Notes under the pieces: model-generated
What the model was told of the DNA's origin: nothing
Databases searched by the model: none
Seen by the model: only the letters and a program-made list of their open reading frames with translations
Translations under genes and position numbers: made by a program
NCBI RefSeq assembly: GCF_001552635.1
Contig: NZ_BCRO01000032.1
Coordinates: forward strand, 20,193-84,192
Source: Actinomadura hibisca NBRC 15177
GTDB lineage: Bacteria > Actinomycetota > Actinomycetes > Streptosporangiales > Streptosporangiaceae
Length of the DNA: 64,000 bases
Direction of reading: 5' to 3'
Part shown: in pieces, positions 43,092-51,477 of the stretch
How the letters are laid out: every line of letters starts with the position of its first letter
How positions within the stretch are numbered: position 1 is the first letter of the stretch

Positions 43092-44149
43092 CAGCGAGCA
43101 CGATCGCCCCCCTGGGCACCGACGCCCGGTCACCGCGCCTGCCCGCACCGCGCGGCCCCCTGTCGGAGGCGGTGGTGACGGCGTTCGCCCGCGCCCCGCT
43201 GGGGGAGGCCTCCTCCCCCATGATCACCGCGGCGCGGGAGGCGGGCCGCCGCGCGTCGATCGACGCGTTCGGCGAGGACCTCCAGCTCACCCTGTACCTG
43301 TGCTACGAGCTGCACTACCAGGGCTTCTCCGGCGTGGACCCCGCCTGGGAGTGGGACCCCGAACTGCTGCGGCTACGCGGCTCGATGGAGCGGCACTTCC
43401 TCCGCGCGCTGCGCGAGCGGACGCCCGGCGGCTCCGACGTCGGGGCCGCCGTCGACGGGCTGCTGACCGAGCCGGTGGACGCCTTCGGCGTCTCCCACCA
43501 CCTGCGCGACGGCGGCGAGTTGTGGCAGATGCGCGAGTACGCGGCGCACCGGTCGATCTACCACCTCAAGGAGGCCGACCCGCAGGCGTGGGTGATCCCC
43601 CGGCTGCGGGGCCGCGCCAAGGCGGCGCTGGTGGCGGTGGAGTTCGACGAGTACGGCGGCGGCCGCGCCGAGGCGATGCACTCGCGGCTGTTCGCCGACA
43701 TGCTGGAGGAGCTGGACCTCGACCCGCGCTACGGGCGCTACCTGGACCTGGTGCCCGCCCGGATGCTGGCGATCGTCAACATGATGTCGCTGTTCGGGCT
43801 GCACCGGGCGCTGCGCGGGGCGATGGTCGGGCACTTCGCCTCCGTCGAGATCACCTCGGCGCCGGGCTCGGCCCGGCTGGCGCGCGCCCTGGAGCGCCTG
43901 GGCGCGTCCCCGCGCGCCACCCGGTTCTACACCGAGCACATCGAGGCCGACGCGGTGCACGAACAGGTCCTGCGCCGCGACGTCATCGGCGCCCTGCTGG
44001 AACGCGAACCCGAACTGGCCGCCGACGTGGTACTGGGCATCCAGGCCACCGACCTGCTGGAAGACCGCCTCGGCGACCACCTGCTGCGCTGCTGGCAGGC
44101 GGGGCGCAGCTCACTGCTCCGCCCTCTCCCGGCCCTCCCCCGCTCCTAA
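43088..44149 (+). CDS. Iron-containing redox enzyme (haem-oxygenase-like fold)
   Basis: 353 residues. All helical, with conserved ELHYQGFSGVDPAWEW, REYAAHRSIYHLKEADPQAW, VEFDEYGGG and FYTEHIEADAVHE motifs that supply Glu/His ligands for a di-iron site in the haem-oxygenase-like diiron oxidase (HDO) group; members include N-oxygenases and fatty-acid desaturase/decarboxylases. Reaction here unknown. Coupled to the ligase gene by ATGA; convergent with CDGSH, the two genes overlapping by four bases. Confidence 0.8.
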   Translation: MTASTIAPLGTDARSPRLPAPRGPLSEAVVTAFARAPLGEASSPMITAAREAGRRASIDAFGEDLQLTLYLCYELHYQGFSGVDPAWEWDPELLRLRGSMERHFLRALRERTPGGSDVGAAVDGLLTEPVDAFGVSHHLRDGGELWQMREYAAHRSIYHLKEADPQAWVIPRLRGRAKAALVAVEFDEYGGGRAEAMHSRLFADMLEELDLDPRYGRYLDLVPARMLAIVNMMSLFGLHRALRGAMVGHFASVEITSAPGSARLARALERLGASPRATRFYTEHIEADAVHEQVLRRDVIGALLEREPELAADVVLGIQATDLLEDRLGDHLLRCWQAGRSSLLRPLPALPRS

Positions 44150-44391
44150 CCCTCGTCCTGACCCGGTTTCCGGTCCTTGGCCGGGGATCGGGTCTTGCGG
44201 CGGTGGCTGGTGTCGCAGAAGGGGTAGCGCTTGCTGCGGCGGCACGCGCACAGCGCCACCATGAAGCGGTCGCAGGTCACCGTCGAGCCGTCGGGCAGTT
44301 CCACCTCGACGGGGCCCTCCACCAGGACGGGGCCGCCCTGCTCCACCACCACGCGGCGGCGCTCACGACCGGGATTCGACGCGGTCGGCAC
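44146..44391 (-). CDS. CDGSH-type iron-sulfur protein with CDTSH variant
   Basis: 81 residues from a GTG at 44391 that overlaps the methyltransferase gene by 29 bases. The cluster motif reads CAC-x2-S-x3-PFCDTSH, i.e. ligands Cys48, Cys50, Cys59 and His63; the Gly normally after Cys-Asp is Thr. All three Cys plus His are kept, so a 2Fe-2S cluster should still bind. No membrane segment. Basic, Lys/Arg-rich tail follows. Likely redox or cluster-transfer role. Confidence 0.85.
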   Translation of the reverse strand: MPTASNPGRERRRVVVEQGGPVLVEGPVEVELPDGSTVTCDRFMVALCACRRSKRYPFCDTSHRRKTRSPAKDRKPGQDEG

Positions 44392-45028
44392 GGATCACCA
44401 CCAGTTCCTCGTCCCGCTGTCCGGGCTCGATCAGCCCCCGGGCCCGGAGTTCGGCCGCCCGGCCGCGCATCACCGGACCGAACGGCTCGTTGCGGCGGGC
44501 CACCACCGACGCCTTCAGCCCCTGGTCGCGCAGCGCCGACAACGTCGCCTCCACGCCGCTCAGCACCGAGTGCACCATCATCAACATCCCGCCCTCCGCC
44601 AGATGGCGCGGCGCGTGGGCGCAGATGCGGTCCAGCAGCGCGCGACCGTCGCCGCCGGCGTCCCACGCGCGGGCCTTGCCGTGGGCGGGCGGCGGGCCCG
44701 AGACCGCGGGCACGTAGGGCGGGTTGGAGAGGATCACGTCGAACCGCTCCCCCGCGAACGGGCCGAGCAGGTCGCCGCGCACGACCCGAACACGCAGCCC
44801 CCGCAAACGCGCGTTCAGGCGGGCCGCGTAGACGGCGCGCGCGGACACGTCCACGGCACTGACATGGCCCGCGCCGCCGCCCGCCGCGGACATGGCCACC
44901 GCACCCGTCCCGGTGCACACGTCGAGCACCCGGGCCCCCGGCGGCATCCCGGCTCGGTGCAGTTCCTCGGTCAGCAGGTGGGTGTCGCCCTGGGGCCGAT
45001 AAACCCCCGGCGGTCTCAGAAACAACAC
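44363..45028 (-). CDS. HemK2/MTQ2-type protein methyltransferase
   Basis: 221 residues from a GTG at 45028, a start that gives MLFLRPPGVYRPQGDT, the usual N terminus of this group. SAM-binding motif I DVCTGTG (36-42) and catalytic NPPY (102-105) are present. NPPY enzymes methylate Gln or Asn side-chain nitrogen, e.g. release factors. Targets of the actinobacterial HemK2 group are unknown. Same strand and overlapping with the CDGSH gene, so co-expressed. The ribosome site is weak. Confidence 0.85.
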   Translation of the reverse strand: MLFLRPPGVYRPQGDTHLLTEELHRAGMPPGARVLDVCTGTGAVAMSAAGGGAGHVSAVDVSARAVYAARLNARLRGLRVRVVRGDLLGPFAGERFDVILSNPPYVPAVSGPPPAHGKARAWDAGGDGRALLDRICAHAPRHLAEGGMLMMVHSVLSGVEATLSALRDQGLKASVVARRNEPFGPVMRGRAAELRARGLIEPGQRDEELVVIRADRVESRS

Positions 45029-45110
45029 GGAACGCGGGTACCCCGTAAAACCCTGGCGAACCCTTACCCGCGCTGCGGTTAGGTGATCCTGACCCGGGCA
45101 AAGGCGAAAC

Positions 45111-46631
45111 ATGGTCGAGACGACGCCCTCGTACTGGGTGGACAGCGCGCCCGCGCCCGCCGACGCACGGTCCGTCCTGCCGCGCGAGGCCGACGTGGTG
45201 GTGCTCGGCGGCGGCATCTCCGGCCTCACCACCGCCTACCTGCTCACCCAGGCTGGACGGTCGGTGGTCGTGGTGGAGGCCGACCGGATCGCGGCGGGCG
45301 TCAGCGGCCACACCACCGCCAAGATCTCCGCCCAGCACAACCTGGTCTACGCCGAGCTGGTGCGCCGGTTCGGCCGCGACCGGGCCCGCGCGTTCGGGCA
45401 GAGCCAGACCGCCGCGCTGGAGTGGATCGCCGGGCGCGTCGCCGAACTAGGTGTGGACTGCGACTTCCGGCGGCGCGACAACCACGTCTACGCCGAGGAC
45501 CCCGCCTACCTGGACAAGTTGCGCCGCGAGGCCGACACCGCCGCCGAGCTGGGGCTGCCCGCCGACTTCGTGACCGAGACCGAGCTGCCGTTCCCGGTCG
45601 CCGGGGCGGTGCGGTTCCGGGCCCAGGCCGAGTTCCACCCCCGGCTCTGGCTGTTGCGGCTCGCCGAGGAGATCACCCGTGCGGGCGGCACGATCGTCGA
45701 GAACGTGCGGGCGTCGCGCCTCGGCCTGCCCGACGAGACCGTCGTGCACACCTCCGCCGGGACGATCAAGGGCCGCGACGTGGTCGTCACCACGCACTAC
45801 CCGGTGTTCGACCGGGGCCTCTACTTCGCCCGCCTGGAGCCCAGGCGCTCCCTGCTGATGGCCGCGCCCGCCCCCGCGAGCGCCCCGCAGGGCATGTACA
45901 TCGCCGCCGACACCGGCCACTCCCTGCGCACCACGCCCGGCCGCGAGGGCGAGCCCGGCGACGTCCTGCTGCTGGGCGGCGAGGGCTACCACCCCGGCGA
46001 GGACACCGACGTTTCCGCCCGCTTCGACCGGCTCGCCCGCTGGGGCGCCGACCGGTTCGGCGTGCCGGGGTTCCCGCACCGGTGGGCCACCCAGGACAAC
46101 ATCACCGCCGACCGGCTGCCCTACATCGGCCGCTACCACCCGCTGGCCCGGCACCTGTGGGTCGCCACCGGGTACGCGCTGTGGGGCATGACCAACGGCA
46201 CGCTGGCGGGCCTGCTGCTCAGCGACCTGATCACCGGCAAGGACAATCCGTGGGCGGCTCTGTACGACCCGGCCCGCCGCACCGTCCGCCAGTCCGCGCC
46301 GAGCCTGGCCAAGCTCGGCGCGAAGACCGGCCTGCACTACGCGGGCGACTACGCCCGCGCGTTCGCGCCCGGCGGCGGCATCGCCGACCTGGCCCCCGGC
46401 GAGGGCACCGTCACCCGCGTGGGCCGCAAGCCCGTCGCCGCCTACCGCGACCCCGACGGGACGGTCTCGGCGGTGTCGGCCGTGTGCACCCACCTGGGCT
46501 GCCTGGTCGCCTTCAACGACGCCGAGAAGTCCTGGGACTGCCCCTGCCACGGCTCCCGCTTCGGCACCGACGGCTCGGTCAAGCACGGCCCGGCGACCAA
46601 GCCGCTGCCGCCGGTGGATCTGGACGACTAG
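45111..46631 (+). CDS. FAD-dependent oxidoreductase with C-terminal Rieske domain
   Basis: 506 residues. FAD-binding VVVLGGGISGLTTAYLL near residue 30 and a DAO-like (glycine oxidase) body containing GHTTAKISAQHNLVYAEL and the C-terminal TGYALWGMTNGTLAG. Residues ~425-506 are a Rieske 2Fe-2S domain: CTHLGC (Cys459, His461, Cys464) and CPCHGS (Cys477, Cys479, His480). The two centres could pass electrons from an amine or alcohol substrate to an unknown acceptor. Divergent from the methyltransferase with 82 bases between. Confidence 0.9.
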   Translation: MVETTPSYWVDSAPAPADARSVLPREADVVVLGGGISGLTTAYLLTQAGRSVVVVEADRIAAGVSGHTTAKISAQHNLVYAELVRRFGRDRARAFGQSQTAALEWIAGRVAELGVDCDFRRRDNHVYAEDPAYLDKLRREADTAAELGLPADFVTETELPFPVAGAVRFRAQAEFHPRLWLLRLAEEITRAGGTIVENVRASRLGLPDETVVHTSAGTIKGRDVVVTTHYPVFDRGLYFARLEPRRSLLMAAPAPASAPQGMYIAADTGHSLRTTPGREGEPGDVLLLGGEGYHPGEDTDVSARFDRLARWGADRFGVPGFPHRWATQDNITADRLPYIGRYHPLARHLWVATGYALWGMTNGTLAGLLLSDLITGKDNPWAALYDPARRTVRQSAPSLAKLGAKTGLHYAGDYARAFAPGGGIADLAPGEGTVTRVGRKPVAAYRDPDGTVSAVSAVCTHLGCLVAFNDAEKSWDCPCHGSRFGTDGSVKHGPATKPLPPVDLDD

Positions 46632-46657
46632 CCCGCGCCGACGCGTACGATCTCCGG

Positions 46658-48031
46658 TCAGCCGGAGTCGCGCATGTCCTTCTCCACCAGGGCGGCGGCC
46701 TTGCGCGCGGCGATCAGCACCGGGTCCCACACCGGCGAGAACGGCGGCGCGTAGCCCAGGTCCAGGCCGGTCATCTCCTCCACCGTCATGCCGTTCCACA
46801 ACGCGATCGCCAGCCCGTCGATGCGCTTGGCCGCGTTCTCCTCGCCGACGATCTGCGCGCCCAGCAGCCGCCCGGTGCGCCGCTCGACCAGCAGCTTGGT
46901 GTGCATGCTGGTCGCGCCCGGGTGGTACCCGGCGCGGGTGGTGGACTCCACCACCGCCTCCAGCGCGTCGAACCCGGCCTCGGCGGCCTCGCGGGCGCTC
47001 AGCCCGGTGCGGGCGACCTCCGCGTGGCAGATCTTGGAGACGGCGGTGCCGACCACGCCGGGGAAGGTGGCGTAGCCGCCGCCGATGTTGGTCCCGGCGA
47101 CCCGGCCCTGCTTGTTGGCGTGGGTGCCGAGGGCGATCGCGACGGGCGCGCCGGAGATCAGGTGCCGGTTCTCCACGCAGTCCCCCGCCGCCCACACGTT
47201 CTCGCTGCGGGTGCGCATCCGCCGGTCGGTGACGATGCCGCCGGTCGGTCCGGTCTCGATCCCGGCCGCCTCGGCGATCTCGGTGTTGGGCTTGACGCCC
47301 AGCCCGAGGACGACGATGTCGGCGGGCAGGGTGCGGGATCCCGTCCGCACGGCGGTGACGTGGCCGCCGTCGGTGTCGAAGCCCTCGACCTGCTCGCCCA
47401 GGTGCAGGTGGACGCCGATGCCGCGGATGGCGTCGGCGATCAGCTCGCCCATGTCGGGGTCCATGGTCCGCATCGGCTGCTCGGCCCCGTCCACCAGCGT
47501 GACGTCCAGGCCGCGCTGCACCAGCGCCTCGGCCATCTCCAGGCCGATGTAGCCGCCGCCGACCACCACGGCGCGCTCGGGCTTGTCCTTCTCGACCGCT
47601 CGGCGGATCGCGATGCCGTCGTCCAGGACCTGCACGCCGTACACGCCGTCGGCGTCGGCGCCGGGCAGCGACGGCCGGACGGGCACCGCGCCGGTGGCGA
47701 TCATGAGCTGGTCGTAGGGCTCCCAGCGCTCGCCGCCGCCGTCCAGGTCGCGGACCCGGACGCGGGAACCGTCCAGGTCGATCTCGGTGGCCTCGTGCCG
47801 CAGGCGCAGGTCGATGCCGCGCTCGCGGAAGTGCTCGGGGGTGCGGGCCACCAGGTCGTCGGCGTCCTCCACGACCCCGCCCACGTAGTAGGGGATGCCG
47901 CAGGCCGAGTAGGACGCGAAGTTGCCGCGTTCCAGCACGGTGATCTCCAGGTCGGGACGGCCGCGCCGCGCCTGGGACGCGGCGCTCATCCCGGCCGCGT
48001 CGCCACCGATCACCAGCAGCCGTTCGGGCAT
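46658..48031 (-). CDS. CoA-disulfide-reductase/NADH-oxidase-like flavoprotein
   Basis: 457 residues. FAD site VIGGDAAGMSAAS (7-19), the single redox Cys44 in YSACGIPYYVGG, NAD site VVVGGGYIGLEMAEAL and the second FAD motif ENVWAAGDC are all kept, and the C-terminal dimerisation domain follows. The single active Cys places it in the CoA disulfide reductase/NADH oxidase/per-sulfide reductase group rather than glutathione reductases. No rhodanese domain is fused. Convergent with the FAD-Rieske gene, gap 26 bases. Confidence 0.88.
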   Translation of the reverse strand: MPERLLVIGGDAAGMSAASQARRGRPDLEITVLERGNFASYSACGIPYYVGGVVEDADDLVARTPEHFRERGIDLRLRHEATEIDLDGSRVRVRDLDGGGERWEPYDQLMIATGAVPVRPSLPGADADGVYGVQVLDDGIAIRRAVEKDKPERAVVVGGGYIGLEMAEALVQRGLDVTLVDGAEQPMRTMDPDMGELIADAIRGIGVHLHLGEQVEGFDTDGGHVTAVRTGSRTLPADIVVLGLGVKPNTEIAEAAGIETGPTGGIVTDRRMRTRSENVWAAGDCVENRHLISGAPVAIALGTHANKQGRVAGTNIGGGYATFPGVVGTAVSKICHAEVARTGLSAREAAEAGFDALEAVVESTTRAGYHPGATSMHTKLLVERRTGRLLGAQIVGEENAAKRIDGLAIALWNGMTVEEMTGLDLGYAPPFSPVWDPVLIAARKAAALVEKDMRDSG

Positions 48032-48089
48032 CGTGGCACCTCCGCACGTCGAAGATCGTCGTCGCTGGCGAGCCTACCCAGCGGCGCGG

Positions 48090-49226
48090 TCACCATCCGT
48101 ACACCCGGCGCGCGTTCCCGGACGCTGCCAGCCCCGCGAAGCGCTCGGCGTCGGCGCGGGTCCAGGCGTCGGTGTCGATTCCCTCCCGGAGGCAGACCGC
48201 CAGGCCGCGCCGGAACAGCAGCGCCCCCAGGTGGTAGAACTCCGCCAGCCCGAACGCGTCGGAGGAGTACAGCACCTTCCCGAACGGGGCCAGCTCCAGC
48301 AGCTCGGTGATCAGCGCGGACGACCGGTGCCCCAGGTTGTGGGTGGCCAGACCCACGTCCACGAACACGTTCCCGAACACCTGCGCCAGGTATCCGGCCT
48401 GTCGGTGGAAGGGGTAGTTGTGCAGCAGCAGGACCGGCACGCCCGTCGGCTCCAGCGCCCGTAGCAGGCCGGTCAGCAGCAGCGGGTCGCCGCGCCGCAG
48501 GTCGGCGTCGGCGTCGCCGTAGCCGACGTGGAACTGCACCGGCAGCCGGAGGTCCACCGCGCACCACACCAGGAAGCGGTGCAGCGCCTCGTCGTCCACG
48601 CGGGGCGGCGCGCTGCGCCCCGCCATCGCGCGGTCGGCCTCGCGCAACATCCGCCCGGCGGCCGCGACGACCTCGGCGGCGGTGGGCCGCTCGCCCGACA
48701 GCTCCAGCCCGGCGCGGTAGGCGGCCACCGACTTGGCCCCGGCCGCCGTGCCCGCCAGCACCTCCAGCCGGGCGCGGACCTCGGAGGCGAACGCGCCCGC
48801 GCCGACGCCTCCGGCCACCGCGTCCTCGGCGACCTTCTCCAACCGGACGATCTCGTGGGCGCGCGCCCCGGCCAGCCGCCCCAGTTCGGCCGGTTCCAGC
48901 AGCGGTTCGGGCAGGTAGCCGGTGTCCACGCACAGCGCCTCCAGGCCCGCCGCCGCCAGGAACCGCCGGTTGACCTCCGCCGCGCCCAGCTCGGCCCGAC
49001 GCGCCACGTAGTCGTCGGGCGCGGCGTGCGGCGGCAGGTCCAGCACCGGCGCGCACCAGCGCCGCACCGCCAGCCCGGCCCGGGTGTCGAACATGGAGCC
49101 GCCCAGCGGGCCGGGCGCGCCGCCCTCGGTGAGCATCCCCTCGAAAGCGGCGCGATCCAGGTCGCGGCGCGACACACCGTGACAGTGGTGATCGATCAGG
49201 CGCATCCGCTCCAGCACGTCCAACAC
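48090..49226 (-). CDS. Amidohydrolase (FluG N-terminal-like, PF04909 type)
   Basis: 378 residues from the GTG at 49226, fixed by GGGAGGA. The metal-binding start LIDHHCHG (HxH at 14 and 16), VQFHVGYGDADADLR, VLLLHNYPFHRQAGYLAQ and SSDAFGLAEFYHLGALL are typical of the TIM-barrel amidohydrolases that in fungal FluG are fused to a glutamine-synthetase domain. Here the partner is a separate, divergent gene (109-base gap). Possible role: hydrolysis of a gamma-glutamyl or similar amide in nitrogen metabolism. Confidence 0.8.
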   Translation of the reverse strand: MLDVLERMRLIDHHCHGVSRRDLDRAAFEGMLTEGGAPGPLGGSMFDTRAGLAVRRWCAPVLDLPPHAAPDDYVARRAELGAAEVNRRFLAAAGLEALCVDTGYLPEPLLEPAELGRLAGARAHEIVRLEKVAEDAVAGGVGAGAFASEVRARLEVLAGTAAGAKSVAAYRAGLELSGERPTAAEVVAAAGRMLREADRAMAGRSAPPRVDDEALHRFLVWCAVDLRLPVQFHVGYGDADADLRRGDPLLLTGLLRALEPTGVPVLLLHNYPFHRQAGYLAQVFGNVFVDVGLATHNLGHRSSALITELLELAPFGKVLYSSDAFGLAEFYHLGALLFRRGLAVCLREGIDTDAWTRADAERFAGLAASGNARRVYGW

Positions 49227-49335
49227 GCGCGTTCCTCCCGGGTGCAACGGTCCGGCGGTCTCCCTACGATGCCCGTACCGGGCCCTTCCGAAAGGCCCCC
49301 GCGACAACACGCCGTCACCACCGGGGAGCGAGACC

Positions 49336-50739
49336 GTGGACGAGCACGCCGCCCAGCCACCGCACCTGACCCCCGCACGGCGCGCCGTGCTCGGCGAGGC
49401 CGCCGCCGCGCAGGCCGAGGAGCTGATGGCCGAGAACGTCTCGGTGGTGGCGCTGACCTTCGTGGACACCGCCGGGATCGTGCGGGTCAAGGCGGTGCCG
49501 GTCGAGCGGCTCGGCCAGGCGGCCGCGCTGGGCGTGGGCGCCTCCCCCTGCTTCGACGCCTTCCTCCAGGACGACTCCGCGGTGCCCGCCCGCTTCACCG
49601 GCGGCGCGATCGGCGACCTGCGGCTGCACCCGGTGCCCGAGCGGCTCACCCCGCTGCCCGCCCTGCCCGGCTGGGCGTGGGCCCCGGCCGACCGCTACGG
49701 CCAGGACGGCGCGCCGCACCCGGTGGACGGCCGTGCGGCGCTGCGCCGCGAGACGGACCGGCTCGCGGCGGAGGGCTGGTCGGTGCGGGCCGCGTTCGAG
49801 GTGGAGTGGACCACCGCCCCCGAGTTCGCGGGGCCCGCCTACGGCATGACGCGGCTGATCGACGCCGCCGCCTACCTGCGCGACGTGGTGCAGGGCCTGG
49901 CCGCCGCCGGGATCGCCGCCGACCAGGTGCATCCCGAGTACTCGCCGTCGCAGTTCGAGGTGTCGGTCGCCGCCGAGGACCCGGTGGGCGCGGCCGACAC
50001 CACGATCCTGGTGCGGCAGGTGATCCGGGCGGTGTCGCGCGAGCACGGCGTGGCGGCGAGCTTCGCGCCCCGGACCGGCGCGGAGGTCGGCAACGGCGGG
50101 CACGTGCACCTCAGCCTGTGGCGGGCGGACGAGGGCGGGCCGGTCAGCGTGATGTCCGGCGGCACGGGGCCGTGCGGCCTGACGCCCGAGGGCGAGGCGT
50201 TCACCGCCGGGATCCTGGCGCGGCTGCCCGCCCTGCTGGCGCTCGGCGCGCCGTCGGTCGTCAGCTACCTGCGGCTGGTCCCCTCACACTGGGCGGGCGC
50301 GTTCGCTTGCTGGGGCCTGGAGAACCGCGAGGCGGCACTCCGGTTGATCACCGGGCCCGCCGGGACCGGCACCGCCGCCGACACCGAGGCCGCCAACGTC
50401 GAGGTCAAGTGCTTCGACGCGACCGCCAACCCCTATCTGGCGCTGGCCGGACTGCTGGCGGCGGGACGGGCCGGGCTCGCGGCCGGGGCCGTCCTGCCCG
50501 CCCCCGTCACGACAGATCCGGCGCTGCTGGACGCCGCCGAGCGCGACCGGCTCGGCGTCGCCGCGCTACCCGCGTCGCTGGACGAGGCGGTGGCCGCCTT
50601 CGAGGCCGATCCCGTGCTGGCCGAAGCGCTGGGCGAGCCGCTGGCCGACACGGTGGCGGCGGTGCGTCGCGGCGAGAGCGCGCTGTTCGCCGGCGCGTCC
50701 CCCGAGCAGATCATCGAGGCCGCCCGGGGCCGCTTCTGA
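49336..50739 (+). CDS. Glutamine-synthetase-family enzyme (GlnA3/GlnA4-like)
   Basis: 467 residues from a GTG at 49336. Has the GS catalytic plan: VALTFVDTAGIVRVKAVP start of the beta-grasp, FEVEWTTAPEF, HPEYSPSQFEVS, GAEVGNGGHVHLSLW (ATP/ammonia site), and EVKCFDATANPYLALAGLLAAG. It lacks the adenylylation-loop sequence of GlnA1, as do paralogues that glutamylate polyamines or ethanolamine. Probably ligates glutamate to an amine for catabolism, matched by the divergent amidohydrolase (inference). Confidence 0.88.
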   Translation: MDEHAAQPPHLTPARRAVLGEAAAAQAEELMAENVSVVALTFVDTAGIVRVKAVPVERLGQAAALGVGASPCFDAFLQDDSAVPARFTGGAIGDLRLHPVPERLTPLPALPGWAWAPADRYGQDGAPHPVDGRAALRRETDRLAAEGWSVRAAFEVEWTTAPEFAGPAYGMTRLIDAAAYLRDVVQGLAAAGIAADQVHPEYSPSQFEVSVAAEDPVGAADTTILVRQVIRAVSREHGVAASFAPRTGAEVGNGGHVHLSLWRADEGGPVSVMSGGTGPCGLTPEGEAFTAGILARLPALLALGAPSVVSYLRLVPSHWAGAFACWGLENREAALRLITGPAGTGTAADTEAANVEVKCFDATANPYLALAGLLAAGRAGLAAGAVLPAPVTTDPALLDAAERDRLGVAALPASLDEAVAAFEADPVLAEALGEPLADTVAAVRRGESALFAGASPEQIIEAARGRF

Positions 50740-50797
50740 GCGGTGCCTCCGGTCGGCACCGCCCTCCGGCCCCGTACCGGCTACCGTGTGAGGCGCG

Positions 50798-51337
50798 ATG
50801 CACATCACCGGATACCGCAGCCACGGCGTGGCCGCCGCCGTGGCCCTGGTGAACGCCGTCACCGGCAGCGGCGACGACGACGGCCCGGACGCGCTGCGCG
50901 AGATCCTGCGCGCCAACAACTTCTTCTGGCAGGACTTCCAGGACCACGACGCCGAGGCGTTCCAGATCCTGGGCCGGGCGCTGCGGCCGTTCTTCGAGGC
51001 CACCGAGCTGGCCCAGGCGGTCGAGGTGCTGAACGACCTCATGCTGGAGACCCCCATGCACCCGCACCTGTCGGGGCACGACAACCTCGGGCTGCACCTG
51101 CACTACGCCCCGCCCAGCGCCAAGCTGCCGCTGCGGTTCCGGGCGACCACCCTCATGAACCTGTCGGCTATGGTGTGCGAGCACGGCCTCGGCCGCAGCG
51201 GCGTCTGCGCCGCCGAGGGTTGCGACCGGGTCTACGCCGACACCTCCCGTGCGGGCCGCCGCCGGTTCTGCTCGGAGGCGTGCGCCAACCGCACCAACGT
51301 GGCGGCGTTCCGGGCCCGCCGCCGCAACAACCCTTGA
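50798..51337 (+). CDS. CGNR zinc-finger protein
   Basis: 179 residues. The C terminus has GRSGVCAAEGCDRVYADTS followed by RRRFCSEACANRTNVAAFRAR, the CGNR finger with four Cys and the modified CANR motif. The N-terminal ABATE-like domain (residues 1-135) is helical. Family members are stress-induced DNA-binding regulators in actinobacteria. It lies 58 bases after the synthetase gene and could respond to its product, but that is guesswork. Confidence 0.88.
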   Translation: MHITGYRSHGVAAAVALVNAVTGSGDDDGPDALREILRANNFFWQDFQDHDAEAFQILGRALRPFFEATELAQAVEVLNDLMLETPMHPHLSGHDNLGLHLHYAPPSAKLPLRFRATTLMNLSAMVCEHGLGRSGVCAAEGCDRVYADTSRAGRRRFCSEACANRTNVAAFRARRRNNP

Positions 51338-51477
51338 CGCGGCCCATTTTCCTTTTAACCAGGATTTGCCCTGCATGGGCATTTTCGCGGGCCGCTTCGC
51401 ATTGAGTAGTAGATGTGCTCGCCCGCAGCGGCCGGCGCACCACCGTTGCTTCCATCCTCACAGTCTTCCCAGGGTTC

